Origin: Thiohalobacter thiocyanaticus
GTDB taxonomy: Bacteria; Pseudomonadota; Gammaproteobacteria; Thiohalobacterales; Thiohalobacteraceae
DNA length: 64,000 nucleotides
Direction: 5' to 3'
Assembly (NCBI RefSeq): GCF_003932505.1
Contig: NZ_QZMU01000001.1
Coordinates: 992,001-1,056,000 of the forward strand
Part shown: positions 48,851-57,668 of the stretch, piece after piece
Layout of the letters: every line of letters begins with the position of its first letter
Position numbering within the stretch: position 1 is the first letter of the stretch
Position numbers and translations under genes: made by a program
The notes under the pieces: generated by a model
Seen by the model: only the letters and a program-made list of their open reading frames with translations
What the model was told of the DNA's origin: nothing
The model's database searches: none

Positions 48851-51427
48851 ATGGTTTCCCTGACAGCCGCCAACTCTCCCGCAACACCAGCGGTTACCAC
48901 ACGTATCGTGGGCATTGGCGCCTCGGCCGGCGGCCTTGCCCCGCTGGAAGAATTTCTTGGCAATATCCCGCCACACAGCGGTATGGCCTATGTCGTGGTG
49001 CAGCATCTCGACCCCACACACAAGGCGCTGCTGTCGGAATTACTGCAGCGCGTCACGGCCATGCCGGTGCGCGAGGCGCAGCAGAATATGCGCATCGAAC
49101 CCGACTGCGTGTACGTAATCCCTCCCAATACCGAGCTCAGCATCGTCAACGCAACGCTGCATCTGGCCAGCCCGGCCGAGCCGCGGGGCATGCGACTGCC
49201 CATCAATGTTCTGTTCTCTTCGCTGGCCGGGACTCAGGGGGAGCGCGCCATCGCCGTGGTGCTTTCCGGCATGGGCTCCGATGGCACGCTGGGCCTGCAG
49301 GCGGTCAAGGCCGTGGGTGGGTTGACGGCGGTGCAGCAACCGGACACGGCCCAGTTCGACGCGATGCCCAGAAGCGCCATCGCCGCGGAGTGTGCCGATA
49401 TTATTGCACCGCCGGCGGAGTTGCCGGCGCGCATTCTGGCTTACGTCGCCCAGGTCCCGGACCCGGGCGTTCCCGCCGGCGACGACCTGGAGCCGACGCT
49501 GGAACCCGAGCCGCTACAGCGCATTCTCGATCTGCTTCAGAAGAGAACCCGCCACGATTTTTCCCTCTACAAGCCCAGCACCCTCCATCGGCGCGTGGAG
49601 CGGCGCATGGCGATCCACGATATTACAACACTGGCTCAGTACGCGGATTTCCTGCAGGACAATACCCACGAAATCGATCTGCTGTTCAAGGAACTGCTGA
49701 TCGGGGTGACCAATTTCTTCCGCGACCCCGCCGTCTGGGAGCATTTGGCGAATGTCACGCTGCCGGAATTGCTGGCCCGGCGAACGACAGAGCGCATGCT
49801 GCGAGGCTGGGTGGTCGGCTGCTCCACCGGCGAGGAGGCCTACTCGCTGGCGATGGTCTTCAACGAGGTGATCCATCAGCGACGGGAATACCGCGATGTC
49901 ACCCTGCAGATCTTTGCCACCGACCTGAGCCCCGAGGCGATAGATACGGCGCGTCGCGGTCGCTACCCTGCGTCAATCGAGGAAGCTGTCTCCGCGGAGC
50001 GTCTGGCACGCTTTTTCAGGGCCCGGGAGGGCGGTGGCTACGAAATCAACACCGAAATCCGCGACATGGTGCTATTCGCCCAGCAGGATGTGATACTCGA
50101 TCCCCCCTTTACCAAACTCGACCTGATTGCCTGCCGTAATCTGCTGATCTACTACGACGCCACCCTGCAGCGCAGGTTGATACCGCTGTTTCACTACAGC
50201 CTGCGCGAAGGTGGTGTGCTGTTACTGGGCAGTGCGGAGACGGTGGGTCGATTCAACAACCTGTTCACGCCCATTCAGTCCAGTCTGCGGCTTTATCAGC
50301 GCCGGGATGACGCCCCCAGCGGCGGGGCTGAGTTTATGATGAAATCCTTTCCACCCCTATCGAAGGTAGCCAGGGAGAATTCCGTGTCCACCACCGATCA
50401 TACCCCCAGCGACAACCTGCAGGCAGCCGCCGACCAGGTCTTGCTGCAGGTCTATGCACCCGCCGCGGTCGTGATCAATAGCGACGGTGACATACTCTAT
50501 ATCAGCGGGCGCACAGGGAAGTACCTGGAGCCGGCCGCGGGCAAGGCCAACTGGAATATCCACGCCATGGTGCGTGAAGGTCTGCGAGTACCGATCAGTG
50601 CCGCCCTGAAGAAATCCACAATCGAGAGCGAACCGCAGCATTTGCACGGGCTGAAAGTGCAGCTGCCGGGCGGCGGCGTGCAGCGCGTCGATGTCACGGT
50701 ACAGGCACTTCGCGAGCCGGCCGCTCTGCGCGGCGCGACCATGATCGTATTTCGCGATATCGCACCGGATCCGGCCGGCGGAGGCAAGCGCAAGGGCAAG
50801 ACCACGGTCGAAGCATCGCATGAGGCCGAGCTGCAGCAGTACCGCGATGAAATTCAGACCCTGCGGGAGGAAGCGCGAGCCTCCAAGGAGGAATTGCAGT
50901 CCGCCAACGAAGAGCTTCAGTCCACCAACGAGGAGCTGCAGTCGACCAATGAAGAGCTGACGACCTCCAAGGAGGAAATGCAGTCGATGAACGAGGAGCT
51001 GCAGACCATCAACGCGGAATTGCATAGCAAGCTGGACGACCTCGCTCTGGCCCAGAGCGATATGAGCAACCTGCTCAACAGTACCGATATCGCCATTCTG
51101 TTTCTGGATCAGGGGCTGAATGTCAGGCGCTACACCGACCGGGCGACAAAAATCGTCAATATCCGGGAAAGCGATGTTGGGCGGCCGTTGAGCGACCTTA
51201 CAACCAATCTGCAATATCCGGAGTTGCACGAGGATGCGCTCGAAACCCTGCGCACCCTGTCATTTTCCGAGAAGCAGATTCAAGCCAACGACGGCCGTTG
51301 GTTCAGTGTTCGTATTATGCCTTACCGCAGGCTGGATAATGTCATAGATGGCGTGGTGATCACCTTTGTCGACATCACCGAGACCAAAAGACTGGAACAG
51401 GAATTGCGTCGGGATCTGGAGGAGTAG
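48851..51427 (+). CDS. Hybrid CheB methylesterase - CheR methyltransferase - PAS protein
   Basis: This 858-residue sensor protein has a CheB domain (Ser25 in GIGASAGG, His52 in QHLDP, Asp144 in SGMGSDGTLG), a CheR domain with a SAM motif (VGCSTGEEAYSLAM near residue 320), and a long repetitive coiled coil near 680-730 (ELQSANEELQSTNEEL-type heptads). A PAS domain ends it (DITETKRLEQELRRDLEE). Many relatives continue into a histidine kinase; here the protein stops after PAS. It has no CheB receiver domain. It could modify a receptor or respond to an input sensed by the PAS domains; the upstream PAS gene is probably co-transcribed. Confidence 0.9.
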   Translation: MVSLTAANSPATPAVTTRIVGIGASAGGLAPLEEFLGNIPPHSGMAYVVVQHLDPTHKALLSELLQRVTAMPVREAQQNMRIEPDCVYVIPPNTELSIVNATLHLASPAEPRGMRLPINVLFSSLAGTQGERAIAVVLSGMGSDGTLGLQAVKAVGGLTAVQQPDTAQFDAMPRSAIAAECADIIAPPAELPARILAYVAQVPDPGVPAGDDLEPTLEPEPLQRILDLLQKRTRHDFSLYKPSTLHRRVERRMAIHDITTLAQYADFLQDNTHEIDLLFKELLIGVTNFFRDPAVWEHLANVTLPELLARRTTERMLRGWVVGCSTGEEAYSLAMVFNEVIHQRREYRDVTLQIFATDLSPEAIDTARRGRYPASIEEAVSAERLARFFRAREGGGYEINTEIRDMVLFAQQDVILDPPFTKLDLIACRNLLIYYDATLQRRLIPLFHYSLREGGVLLLGSAETVGRFNNLFTPIQSSLRLYQRRDDAPSGGAEFMMKSFPPLSKVARENSVSTTDHTPSDNLQAAADQVLLQVYAPAAVVINSDGDILYISGRTGKYLEPAAGKANWNIHAMVREGLRVPISAALKKSTIESEPQHLHGLKVQLPGGGVQRVDVTVQALREPAALRGATMIVFRDIAPDPAGGGKRKGKTTVEASHEAELQQYRDEIQTLREEARASKEELQSANEELQSTNEELQSTNEELTTSKEEMQSMNEELQTINAELHSKLDDLALAQSDMSNLLNSTDIAILFLDQGLNVRRYTDRATKIVNIRESDVGRPLSDLTTNLQYPELHEDALETLRTLSFSEKQIQANDGRWFSVRIMPYRRLDNVIDGVVITFVDITETKRLEQELRRDLEE

Positions 51428-51469
51428 CTCAGTTGCATGAAAAACCAGCAGCCTGAGAATCTGCGCCAG

Positions 51470-51646
51470 CCCGCATTTCTCACCGCGGATCGTCGCGAGG
51501 GCGTCGAGGAGGCTGTAGATGCAGGGCGCACGCAGTGCAAGACGGCGTCGGCGTAGCCGACACTACGTCAAGCCGGCTGTAGCGAGTACGCACTGCAGAT
51601 GCAGGCTCATCGGCGGCCGCAGTAGATGTGCGGTGAGAAATGCGGG
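51470..51646. repeat. Family F element with 17-base inverted ends
   Basis: CCCGCATTTCTCACCGC (51470-51486) and its exact complement (51630-51646) enclose a palindromic core that includes GGCGTAGCCGACACTACGTC. The core resembles bases 60745-60770. Confidence 0.8.
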
Positions 51647-52597
51647 CTAGTAAAGCTGGCTACCGAACCGTGAAGCAAGCAGGAAGGCCAGCGCGAGTAC
51701 CCCGATGAAGGTCGCCGCGAGGCCGCCGAGGGCGCGGCGTCGGTAACGGCGGCTGAGGTGGTCCTGGGGATGGGCGGACAGGATGTAGGGTTGCTGTCGT
51801 GACGCCGGGCGGCGCAGCAGGTTGACCGCGGGCTCGCTGGCCTTGTGAGCGCGCTCCCGGATAACCTCCTGCTGTGCGGCGTCCCGGGCCCGGCCCCATT
51901 CTGCGGCATCGATGTGGCCGTCACCGTCGGCGTCGAAGCGCGCCCGCAGGGTTGCCTGGTCCTGCTTCCAGTGGCGCAGCAGCGCAGCGGTGGCCTCCCT
52001 GAGATCACCGTCGGCACTGCGGATGGATTCGAACCAGCCGACGGCATAGAGCGGCCCGGGCAGCAGACGCTCCTCGGTGTAACGGTAGTCGCCGGCCGAG
52101 AAGCGCAGTCCGCCACGGCGGCGTGGCGGGCCTGCCGACGGCCAGCGGCTGTGGCCGCGCCAGACGTCCTTGTCGTCCGGGTGCACCTCGGCCCCGTCGG
52201 GGTCGATCACGCAGCGTCCGGTCCCGTCATCGATCTCGAACAGCCCCTCGCTGGTTCCGGAATCCAGCGTGCGCCAGTGGCTGCGTGCGCGTCCCTTGCT
52301 GTCGTGGCTGTATTCCTCATGCTCGATGCGGTAGCGGTACCAGACGCACTGGCGCCCGGTGAGCGGCGCGACAATGGGCGGTCCCGGCAGCAACCCGGCC
52401 TCGCCCTCCAGTTCCACATAGCCCTGGGGAGCGGAACGGATGCGTGCCGTGGGGATGTCCTCGATCAGCCGCGCCCGTGACCAGTTGCGCCAGATGGCAA
52501 GGAAGGCGACCAGCACGATGACGCCGACAATAATGCTGACCACCACGAAACCGCCGGTGGACATGCGCTGGATGTCGGCGACGAGGTCGGTGAGCAT
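51647..52597 (-). CDS. GIDE-domain membrane protein with EF-hand
   Basis: The 316-residue protein has an N-terminal membrane helix (FVVVSIIVGVIVLVAFLAIW), a GIDE-type domain (E3 ubiquitin ligase-like family; GRQCVWYRYRIEHEE, GLFEIDDGTGRCVIDPDGAEV), a calcium-binding EF-hand loop (DADGDGHIDAAEW near residue 228) and a C-terminal membrane helix. Bacterial GIDE proteins have no RING finger and their role is unknown, but they are repeatedly found next to LemA, as here (lemA lies 215 bases upstream). Calcium may regulate it; this is an inference from the EF-hand. Confidence 0.82.
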   Translation of the reverse strand: MLTDLVADIQRMSTGGFVVVSIIVGVIVLVAFLAIWRNWSRARLIEDIPTARIRSAPQGYVELEGEAGLLPGPPIVAPLTGRQCVWYRYRIEHEEYSHDSKGRARSHWRTLDSGTSEGLFEIDDGTGRCVIDPDGAEVHPDDKDVWRGHSRWPSAGPPRRRGGLRFSAGDYRYTEERLLPGPLYAVGWFESIRSADGDLREATAALLRHWKQDQATLRARFDADGDGHIDAAEWGRARDAAQQEVIRERAHKASEPAVNLLRRPASRQQPYILSAHPQDHLSRRYRRRALGGLAATFIGVLALAFLLASRFGSQLY

Positions 52598-52666
52598 GAC
52601 AGGTTGGTCTCCGGCGGGGAATCAGGCTGGGCGGTTTACAGCCACCGATGCACACGGATAATACAA

Positions 52667-52751
52667 CGTCATTGCGAGCGTAGCGTGGCAATCTCATGAA
52701 GCAAAGCAGGCATCAGGAGATTGCCGTGGCGCTATGCGCCTCGCAATGACG
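52667..52751. repeat. Family B palindromic repeat
   Basis: A standard unit with outer arms CGTCATTGCGAGCGTAGCG and GCCTCGCAATGACG and inner arms GGCAATCTC and GAGATTGCC, between the lemA and GIDE genes. Confidence 0.8.
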
Positions 52752-52812
52752 AAGCAGTCTTTAGTCGCGTTGATCCGTGTTCATCCGTGGCTCAATTCCC
52801 ACGTAATAAACA

Positions 52813-53394
52813 TTACCCGGCAAACAGGCCTTTCAGGTCCACGTCCGCCTTCTCCTCGTCGGCGAATTCCAGCAGGTCGAAGGGCCCGAAGCCGAATTTA
52901 CGGGCGACGATCACGTCGGGGAACTGCTCGATGCGCACATTGTTGAGGTTCACGCTTTCGTTGTAGTACTCGCGCCGGTCGGCGATGCTGTTCTCCAGCG
53001 CCGTGACCCGGTCGGCCAGGTGCTGGAAGTTGGTATTGGCCTTGAGGTCGGGATAGGCCTCGGCCAGGGCGAACAGGTTGCCCAGGCCCAGGCGCAACTG
53101 GGTCTCGGCCTGCCCCAGGGCGGGCACGTCCCCACCCTCGCGGGCGGCGGCGACCTGCGCGCGTGCCTGACCTTCTCCAGAAGTCTCCTGCTCGTAACCC
53201 ATGTACTGCTTGCACACCTCGACCAGCTTGGGTAGCTCGTCATGGCGTTGTTTCAACAATACGTCGATATTGGACCAGGCCTTGGCGACATTGTGCTTGA
53301 GCGCGACCAGGTGGTTGTAAATGACGATGGCGTAGACGATCAGCAGGATCACCGCCACCAGCAGCACGATCAGAATCACATCACCCACGCCCAT
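52813..53394 (-). CDS. lemA: LemA family protein
   Basis: The 193-residue LemA has one N-terminal membrane helix (LIVLLVAVILLIVYAIVIYN) and the family's helical domain: NHLVALKHNVAKAWSNIDVLLKQRHDELPKLVE, then LFALAEAYPDLKANTNFQHL and RREYYNESVNLNN. It is membrane-anchored with most of the protein on one side. The function is uncertain. It precedes the GIDE gene, a common pairing. Confidence 0.93.
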   Translation of the reverse strand: MGVGDVILIVLLVAVILLIVYAIVIYNHLVALKHNVAKAWSNIDVLLKQRHDELPKLVEVCKQYMGYEQETSGEGQARAQVAAAREGGDVPALGQAETQLRLGLGNLFALAEAYPDLKANTNFQHLADRVTALENSIADRREYYNESVNLNNVRIEQFPDVIVARKFGFGPFDLLEFADEEKADVDLKGLFAG

Positions 53395-53415
53395 GCATCT
53401 TCCTTTTTATTGGTT

Positions 53416-53724
53416 TCAGCTTTCGTTTTCCAGCGACGGGTCCCAGCCCAGGTCGCGCGCGCGCCGGAAGGCCTCGCCGTGGATGCGCTCGTGCCGCTCG
53501 CGCAACTCGTCCGGCAGCCTGCTGACCAGGTGGCCGTAGGGTTCCCAGGCCTGGTAGACCTGGTCATACAGCATTTCCACCTGGCCGTAGTTCCAGCCCT
53601 CACAGGTCTGATCCTCGGGCAGCAGCCCGAACACCCAGGCGTCGCGGATGATCTTGCCGATATCGGTCATGCCGCCCCAGTGATCCTTGTCGATGCCGGG
53701 GTAGATCTTGTGTTGTTGCGCCAT
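53416..53724 (-). CDS. Conserved hypothetical protein, 102 residues
   Basis: The product is small, soluble and aromatic-rich (HWGGMTDIGKIIRDAWVFGLL, EGWNYGQVEMLYDQVYQAWEPYG), with no membrane segment or cysteine motif beyond Cys41. I do not recognise a domain. It starts at the ATG at 53724; an ATG at 53736 would add four residues. It is 21 bases upstream of lemA on the same strand, so co-transcription is likely. Confidence 0.65.
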   Translation of the reverse strand: MAQQHKIYPGIDKDHWGGMTDIGKIIRDAWVFGLLPEDQTCEGWNYGQVEMLYDQVYQAWEPYGHLVSRLPDELRERHERIHGEAFRRARDLGWDPSLENES

Positions 53725-53889
53725 AATTGAAGCCACCTGGGTCCGTGAAATGCAGCTGTTTCAGTTCCGGGATTGTAGGGGTCCGCCGGAAAGGCCACAA
53801 CTGCCAATCGGGGCTGCAGGGCGGCCTTTCGCTTGATACCCGCTCACTTCGGTGTTAATTAGGAGGTTTGGAACCCAGCCGGGAGCAGC

Positions 53890-54744
53890 ATGACCAGCCC
53901 GATCGTCTCCACCGCGGAACTCGCCGAACATCTCGACGACCCCGACTGGCGGATCTTCGACTGCCGTTTCGACCTCGGCCAGCCCGATGCCGGCCTGGAG
54001 GCCTACCGCGAAGGCCATATACCCGGCGCCCTCTATGCCCACCTGGAGCAGGACCTGTCCGGTCCGGCCACCGGGACCAGCGGCCGCCATCCCCTGCCCG
54101 ATCCGGCCGTCCTGCGCGCCACCTTCTCCGACTGGGGCATTACGTCCACCACCCGGGTCGTCTGCTACGACCACCGCACCAACGCCTATGCCGGCCGCCT
54201 GTGGTGGCTGCTGCGCTGGCTCGGACACGAACGGGTCGCCGTGCTCGACGGTGGCCTGGAGAAATGGCAGTCCGAGGAGCGTCCGCTGGATGAGGCACTG
54301 CCCCCGGCGCCGACACCGGTCCCGTTCCAGGGTGAACCGGAGGAGACCATGACCGCGAGCGCGGCCGAGATCTTCGACGACCTGGACGACGGCGAACTGT
54401 GCCTGCTCGATGTCCGCGGCGAGACCCGTTTCAGCGGCGAGGAGGAACCCATCGATCCGGTGGCCGGGCATATTCCCGGTGCGATCAATCTGCCCTTCGG
54501 CAAGAACCTGGACGTTTCCGGCTGCTACCTGCCGCCCGAGGCGCTGCGCAAGATGTACGAGCGCATCCTGGCCAATCACCCTCCCAAGGACTGTGTGGTC
54601 ATGTGCGGCTCGGGCGTGACCGCCTGCCAGACACTGATCGCCCTGGAACAGGCCGGGCTGTCCGGCACGCGCCTCTATCCCGGCTCCTGGAGCGAATGGA
54701 TCCGCGACCCCGCCCGGCCGGTCGAAATCGGCGGCAGCGATTGA
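53890..54744 (+). CDS. Two-domain sulfurtransferase (rhodanese / mercaptopyruvate type)
   Basis: This 284-residue protein has two rhodanese domains. The active Cys239 lies in the second, in MCGSGVTACQTL. The CGSGVTA loop is the form seen in 3-mercaptopyruvate sulfurtransferases (SseA). The first domain has DCRFDLGQPDAG and SGRHPLPD, the second LLDVRGETRFSGEEEPID and AGHIPGAINLPF. It transfers sulfane sulfur to cyanide, thiols or carriers. It lies 132 bases before the DsrC-family gene, which suggests a shared role in sulfur relay. Confidence 0.92.
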   Translation: MTSPIVSTAELAEHLDDPDWRIFDCRFDLGQPDAGLEAYREGHIPGALYAHLEQDLSGPATGTSGRHPLPDPAVLRATFSDWGITSTTRVVCYDHRTNAYAGRLWWLLRWLGHERVAVLDGGLEKWQSEERPLDEALPPAPTPVPFQGEPEETMTASAAEIFDDLDDGELCLLDVRGETRFSGEEEPIDPVAGHIPGAINLPFGKNLDVSGCYLPPEALRKMYERILANHPPKDCVVMCGSGVTACQTLIALEQAGLSGTRLYPGSWSEWIRDPARPVEIGGSD

Positions 54745-54810
54745 ACCTATCAGAAAGCCCGTTATCTGGTATCGAAATTTTCCCGCCAAAGCCCCTGTCG
54801 AGCCACTGGT

Positions 54811-54850
54811 TCTGATATTTAATCAGATATATATTAAATACATCTAATAT
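54811..54850 (+). promoter_or_regulatory. AT-rich inverted repeats before the DsrC-like gene
   Basis: TCTGAT/ATCAGA arms (54811-54827) are followed by a second AT-rich imperfect repeat, ATATATATTAAATACATCTAATATAT. This is strongly AT-rich against the GC background and could be an operator or promoter. No clear -35/-10 pair was chosen. Confidence 0.35.
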
Positions 54851-54876
54851 ATCCTCGGTCGCAACAGGAGTGACAC

Positions 54877-55521
54877 ATGCTCGAAGTTCATGTCTCCATG
54901 CGGATTCGCAATCAGCCGCTGAAACGCACGCCGGTCACCCTCTATCTGGACCATGAGCCGGACGCCCCGCAGGTCGCCAACACCGACCGCGAGGGGGTCG
55001 CGGTGTTCGACATCCCGCCCGCCAGCGGCAAGATCAGCGTCATGGGTGCGGTGCGCTACCACGGACATCTGGACGGCCGGGTGGAGATCAGCATCTGGTC
55101 GCCCACCGACGGCGACAGCGTCCACACCCGCGGCGCGCCGGGCGGCACCAAGGGCGGCAGCACCGCCTATCCCAACATGAAGACCCGCACCCTGGAGGTG
55201 GACGGCCAGGAGATCGTCACCGACAGCGAAGGCTACCTGGTCAACCTGGACGACTGGTCGGAAGGCTTCGTGCGCGCCGAGGCCGCCTATGAAGGGCTGG
55301 AACTGACCCCGGAGCACTGGGAGATCATCCGTTATCTGCGGGACTTCTATGAACAGCACCATCTGCAGGCCAACGTGCGCGAGATCATCAAGGAGTTCCG
55401 CAAGCGCTGGGGCAAGGACAGGAGCAGCAACCGCTACCTGCACGACCTGTTCCCGCGCGGTGGCCCGCAGAAACAGGGCAACCGGCTGGCAGGGCTGCTG
55501 CGGGTGAAGGGCGAGCACTAG
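54877..55521 (+). CDS. DsrC/TusE-family protein without C-terminal cysteine, fused to an extra N-terminal domain
   Basis: The 214-residue protein ends in a DsrC/TusE fold: LEVDGQEIVTDSEGYLVNLDDW from about residue 106, LTPEHWEIIRYLRDFYEQH, and VREIIKEFRKRWGKDRSSNRYL. The family's C-terminal arm normally ends with one or two redox cysteines that carry sulfur; here it reads GNRLAGLLRVKGEH, with no cysteine in the whole protein. Cysteine-less members have been called regulatory (RspA-like). The first 105 residues are an additional beta-rich domain that I do not recognise. The neighbouring sulfurtransferase suggests a role in sensing or regulating sulfur relay and not in carrying sulfur. Confidence 0.8.
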   Translation: MLEVHVSMRIRNQPLKRTPVTLYLDHEPDAPQVANTDREGVAVFDIPPASGKISVMGAVRYHGHLDGRVEISIWSPTDGDSVHTRGAPGGTKGGSTAYPNMKTRTLEVDGQEIVTDSEGYLVNLDDWSEGFVRAEAAYEGLELTPEHWEIIRYLRDFYEQHHLQANVREIIKEFRKRWGKDRSSNRYLHDLFPRGGPQKQGNRLAGLLRVKGEH

Positions 55522-55526
55522 TGACG

Positions 55527-55556
55527 CAGGTCGGGTTAGCGTAGCGTAACCCGACG
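55527..55556. repeat. Short family C palindrome
   Basis: AGGTCGGGTTAGCGTAGCGTAACCCGAC-type palindrome between the convergent DsrC-like and Rrf2 genes; it may act as a terminator. Confidence 0.75.
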
Positions 55557-55570
55557 GACTGCGGCGGGAC

Positions 55571-56011
55571 TCAGTCTGCCGTGCCGGGCAGCAGCGCCTG
55601 CAGCCGCGCGCGGTCCTCCACCACCTGCGCCAGGGTGATGTCGTCCAGCACCCCGTAGAAGGCCTCTTCGGCCTGGTGGAACACCCCCCGCAGCATGCAG
55701 GCGGTCTCGATCCGGCACTCCGATCCTTCCGGCCGGAAACACTCCACCAGGGCCGAATCGGACTCGGTGCGGCGCAGCACAGCGCCGATGGAGATATCCT
55801 CGGGCGCCCGTTTCAGGCGCACGCCGCCGCCCTTGCCGCGCGTGGTCTCCACATAGCCTTCGCCGGCCAGTTGATGGACCACCTTCATCAGGTGATTCTT
55901 GGAGATGCCGTAGGCCTCGGCGATCCCGGCGATGGTGGTGACGGCCTGGTCCTGCACGGCGAGATAGATCAACACCCGCAGGGTGTAGTCGCTGAAAGTG
56001 GTCAAACGCAT
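55571..56011 (-). CDS. Rrf2-family regulator, NsrR-like
   Basis: This 146-residue regulator begins [18 protein letters not shown] and has a winged helix ([31 protein letters not shown]). Three cysteines, Cys91, Cys99 and Cys105 in [20 protein letters not shown], match the NsrR arrangement that binds an Fe-S cluster sensitive to nitric oxide. The ATG at 56011 is preferred because the longer frame adds an atypical N-terminus. It is divergent from ispG. NsrR usually controls nitric-oxide defence genes; none is seen nearby, so the regulon lies elsewhere. Confidence 0.85.
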   Translation of the reverse strand: MRLTTFSDYTLRVLIYLAVQDQAVTTIAGIAEAYGISKNHLMKVVHQLAGEGYVETTRGKGGGVRLKRAPEDISIGAVLRRTESDSALVECFRPEGSECRIETACMLRGVFHQAEEAFYGVLDDITLAQVVEDRARLQALLPGTAD

Positions 56012-56214
56012 CGAATATTCCTGCTCACGGGTGGCTGCCAGCTTATCCCGGCCGGTGCCGGCAGCCATTGACCCGGATCAGGGTTTGGGGCTGTCCGGCC
56101 GCTGACTGGCGCGGGAAAACCGCATATTCTACACGGCCGGAGGCGGGCGTGGGTCTCTCATCCGACCGCGAATCCTGTCATAATGTTCCGCCCCGAACAG
56201 CCCGGTCGATCCCA

Positions 56215-57450
56215 GTGAACCCAGCCATCCCCCAGCGCCGCCACAGCATCCCCGTCCAGGTCGGCCCCGTGACGGTCGGCGGCGAAGCGCCGGTGGCGGT
56301 CCAGTCCATGACCAACACCGACACCGCCGACATCGAGGCCACCGCGGTCCAGGTCGCGGAGCTGGCGCGCGCCGGCTCGGAACTGGTACGCATCACGGTC
56401 AATTCCGAGGCCGCCGCGGCCGCCGTACCGGCGATCCGGGAGCGCCTGGATCGCCAGGGCCTGGCCACGCCCCTGATCGGGGATTTCCACTTCAACGGCC
56501 ACAAGCTGCTGAGCAGGTACCCGGAGTGCGCCGAGGCCCTGGCCAAGTACCGCATCAATCCCGGCAATGTCGGCCACGGCAGCAAAAAGGATGAGCAGTT
56601 CGCCACCATCATCGAGCTGGCCTGCAAATACGACAAGCCGGTGCGCATCGGCGTGAACTGGGGCAGCCTGGACCAGGCCCTGGTGGTGCGCATGATGGAC
56701 GAGAACGCCCGCCTGCCGCAGCCGCGCGAGGTCGAGGAGGTCACCCGCGAGGCGCTGATCGTCTCCGCCCTGGACAGCGCCCGGCAGGCCGAGGCCCTGG
56801 GGCTGGGCCACGACCGCATCATCCTGTCGGTGAAGATGAGCGGGGTGCAGGACCTGATCGCCGTCTACCGGGACCTGGCCGGGCGCTGCGACTACCCGCT
56901 GCACCTGGGCCTGACCGAGGCCGGCATGGGTGTGAAGGGCATCGTCTCCTCCACCGCTGCGCTGGCCGTGCTGCTGCAGGAGGGCATCGGCGACACCATC
57001 CGCATCTCCCTCACCCCCGAGCCGGGCGCCTCCCGCACCCGGGAGGTACAGGTGGCCCAGTCCATCCTGCAGTCCATGGGCCTGCGCAGCTTCCTGCCGC
57101 AGGTGGTGTCCTGCCCCGGCTGCGGCCGCACCACCAGCACCTACTTCCAGGAACTGTCGCAGGACATCCAGTCATACCTGCGCGAACAGATGCCGGTCTG
57201 GCGCGAGCAGTACCCGGGCGTGGAAGCCATGACCGTGGCGGTGATGGGCTGCGTGGTCAACGGTCCCGGCGAATCCAGGCAGGCCAATATCGGCATCAGC
57301 CTGCCCGGCACCGGCGAGCGCCCGGTCGCCCCGGTCTATGTCGACGGCGAGAAGACCGTCACCCTCAAGGGCGAGACCCTGGCGCAGGACTTCCAGGCGT
57401 TGATCGAGGCGTATGTGGAGCGGAATTACGGCGTGAAGCATGAAGCGTGA
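56215..57450 (+). CDS. ispG: 4-hydroxy-3-methylbut-2-enyl diphosphate synthase
   Basis: The 411-residue IspG (GcpE) catalyses the penultimate MEP-pathway step. The Fe-S cysteines are in SCPGCGRT (near residue 302) and [10 protein letters not shown] (near 346). The N-terminal TIM barrel has [16 protein letters not shown] and [13 protein letters not shown]. It starts at the GTG at 56215, giving [11 protein letters not shown]. The last codons, EYGVKHEA-type, run into a heptanucleotide tandem repeat that also holds the stop. ispH is at 25153. Confidence 0.96.
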   Translation: MNPAIPQRRHSIPVQVGPVTVGGEAPVAVQSMTNTDTADIEATAVQVAELARAGSELVRITVNSEAAAAAVPAIRERLDRQGLATPLIGDFHFNGHKLLSRYPECAEALAKYRINPGNVGHGSKKDEQFATIIELACKYDKPVRIGVNWGSLDQALVVRMMDENARLPQPREVEEVTREALIVSALDSARQAEALGLGHDRIILSVKMSGVQDLIAVYRDLAGRCDYPLHLGLTEAGMGVKGIVSSTAALAVLLQEGIGDTIRISLTPEPGASRTREVQVAQSILQSMGLRSFLPQVVSCPGCGRTTSTYFQELSQDIQSYLREQMPVWREQYPGVEAMTVAVMGCVVNGPGESRQANIGISLPGTGERPVAPVYVDGEKTVTLKGETLAQDFQALIEAYVERNYGVKHEA

Positions 57451-57493
57451 AGCGTGAAGCGTGAAGCGTGAAGCGTGAAGCGTGAAGCGTGAA
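57431..57493. repeat. Heptanucleotide tandem repeat across the ispG stop codon
   Basis: About eight copies of a seven-base unit (AAGCGTG) run from the last ispG codons into the intergenic DNA; the first copy differs by one base (AAGCATG). A change in copy number before the stop would change the frame of the C-terminal residues. Confidence 0.95.
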
Positions 57494-57552
57494 CAAGTGT
57501 GTCCGTGCAACAACACCTGTCAAGGTAACGACTATCCCACAAACCACGAAGC

Positions 57553-57623
57553 CGTCATCCCCGCGCAGGCGGAGATCCAGTGACCGCGCAGGTATGTGGA
57601 TTCCCGCCTGCGCGGGAATGACG
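57553..57623. repeat. Family A palindromic repeat
   Basis: Arms CGTCATCCCCGCGCAGGCGG and CCCGCCTGCGCGGGAATGACG, between convergent ispG and ahcY, where it can act as a bidirectional stop. Confidence 0.8.
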
Positions 57624-57668
57624 GCCAGGAGGAAATGACGACCACTCCGCGGGATTCCTCCTCACGCC

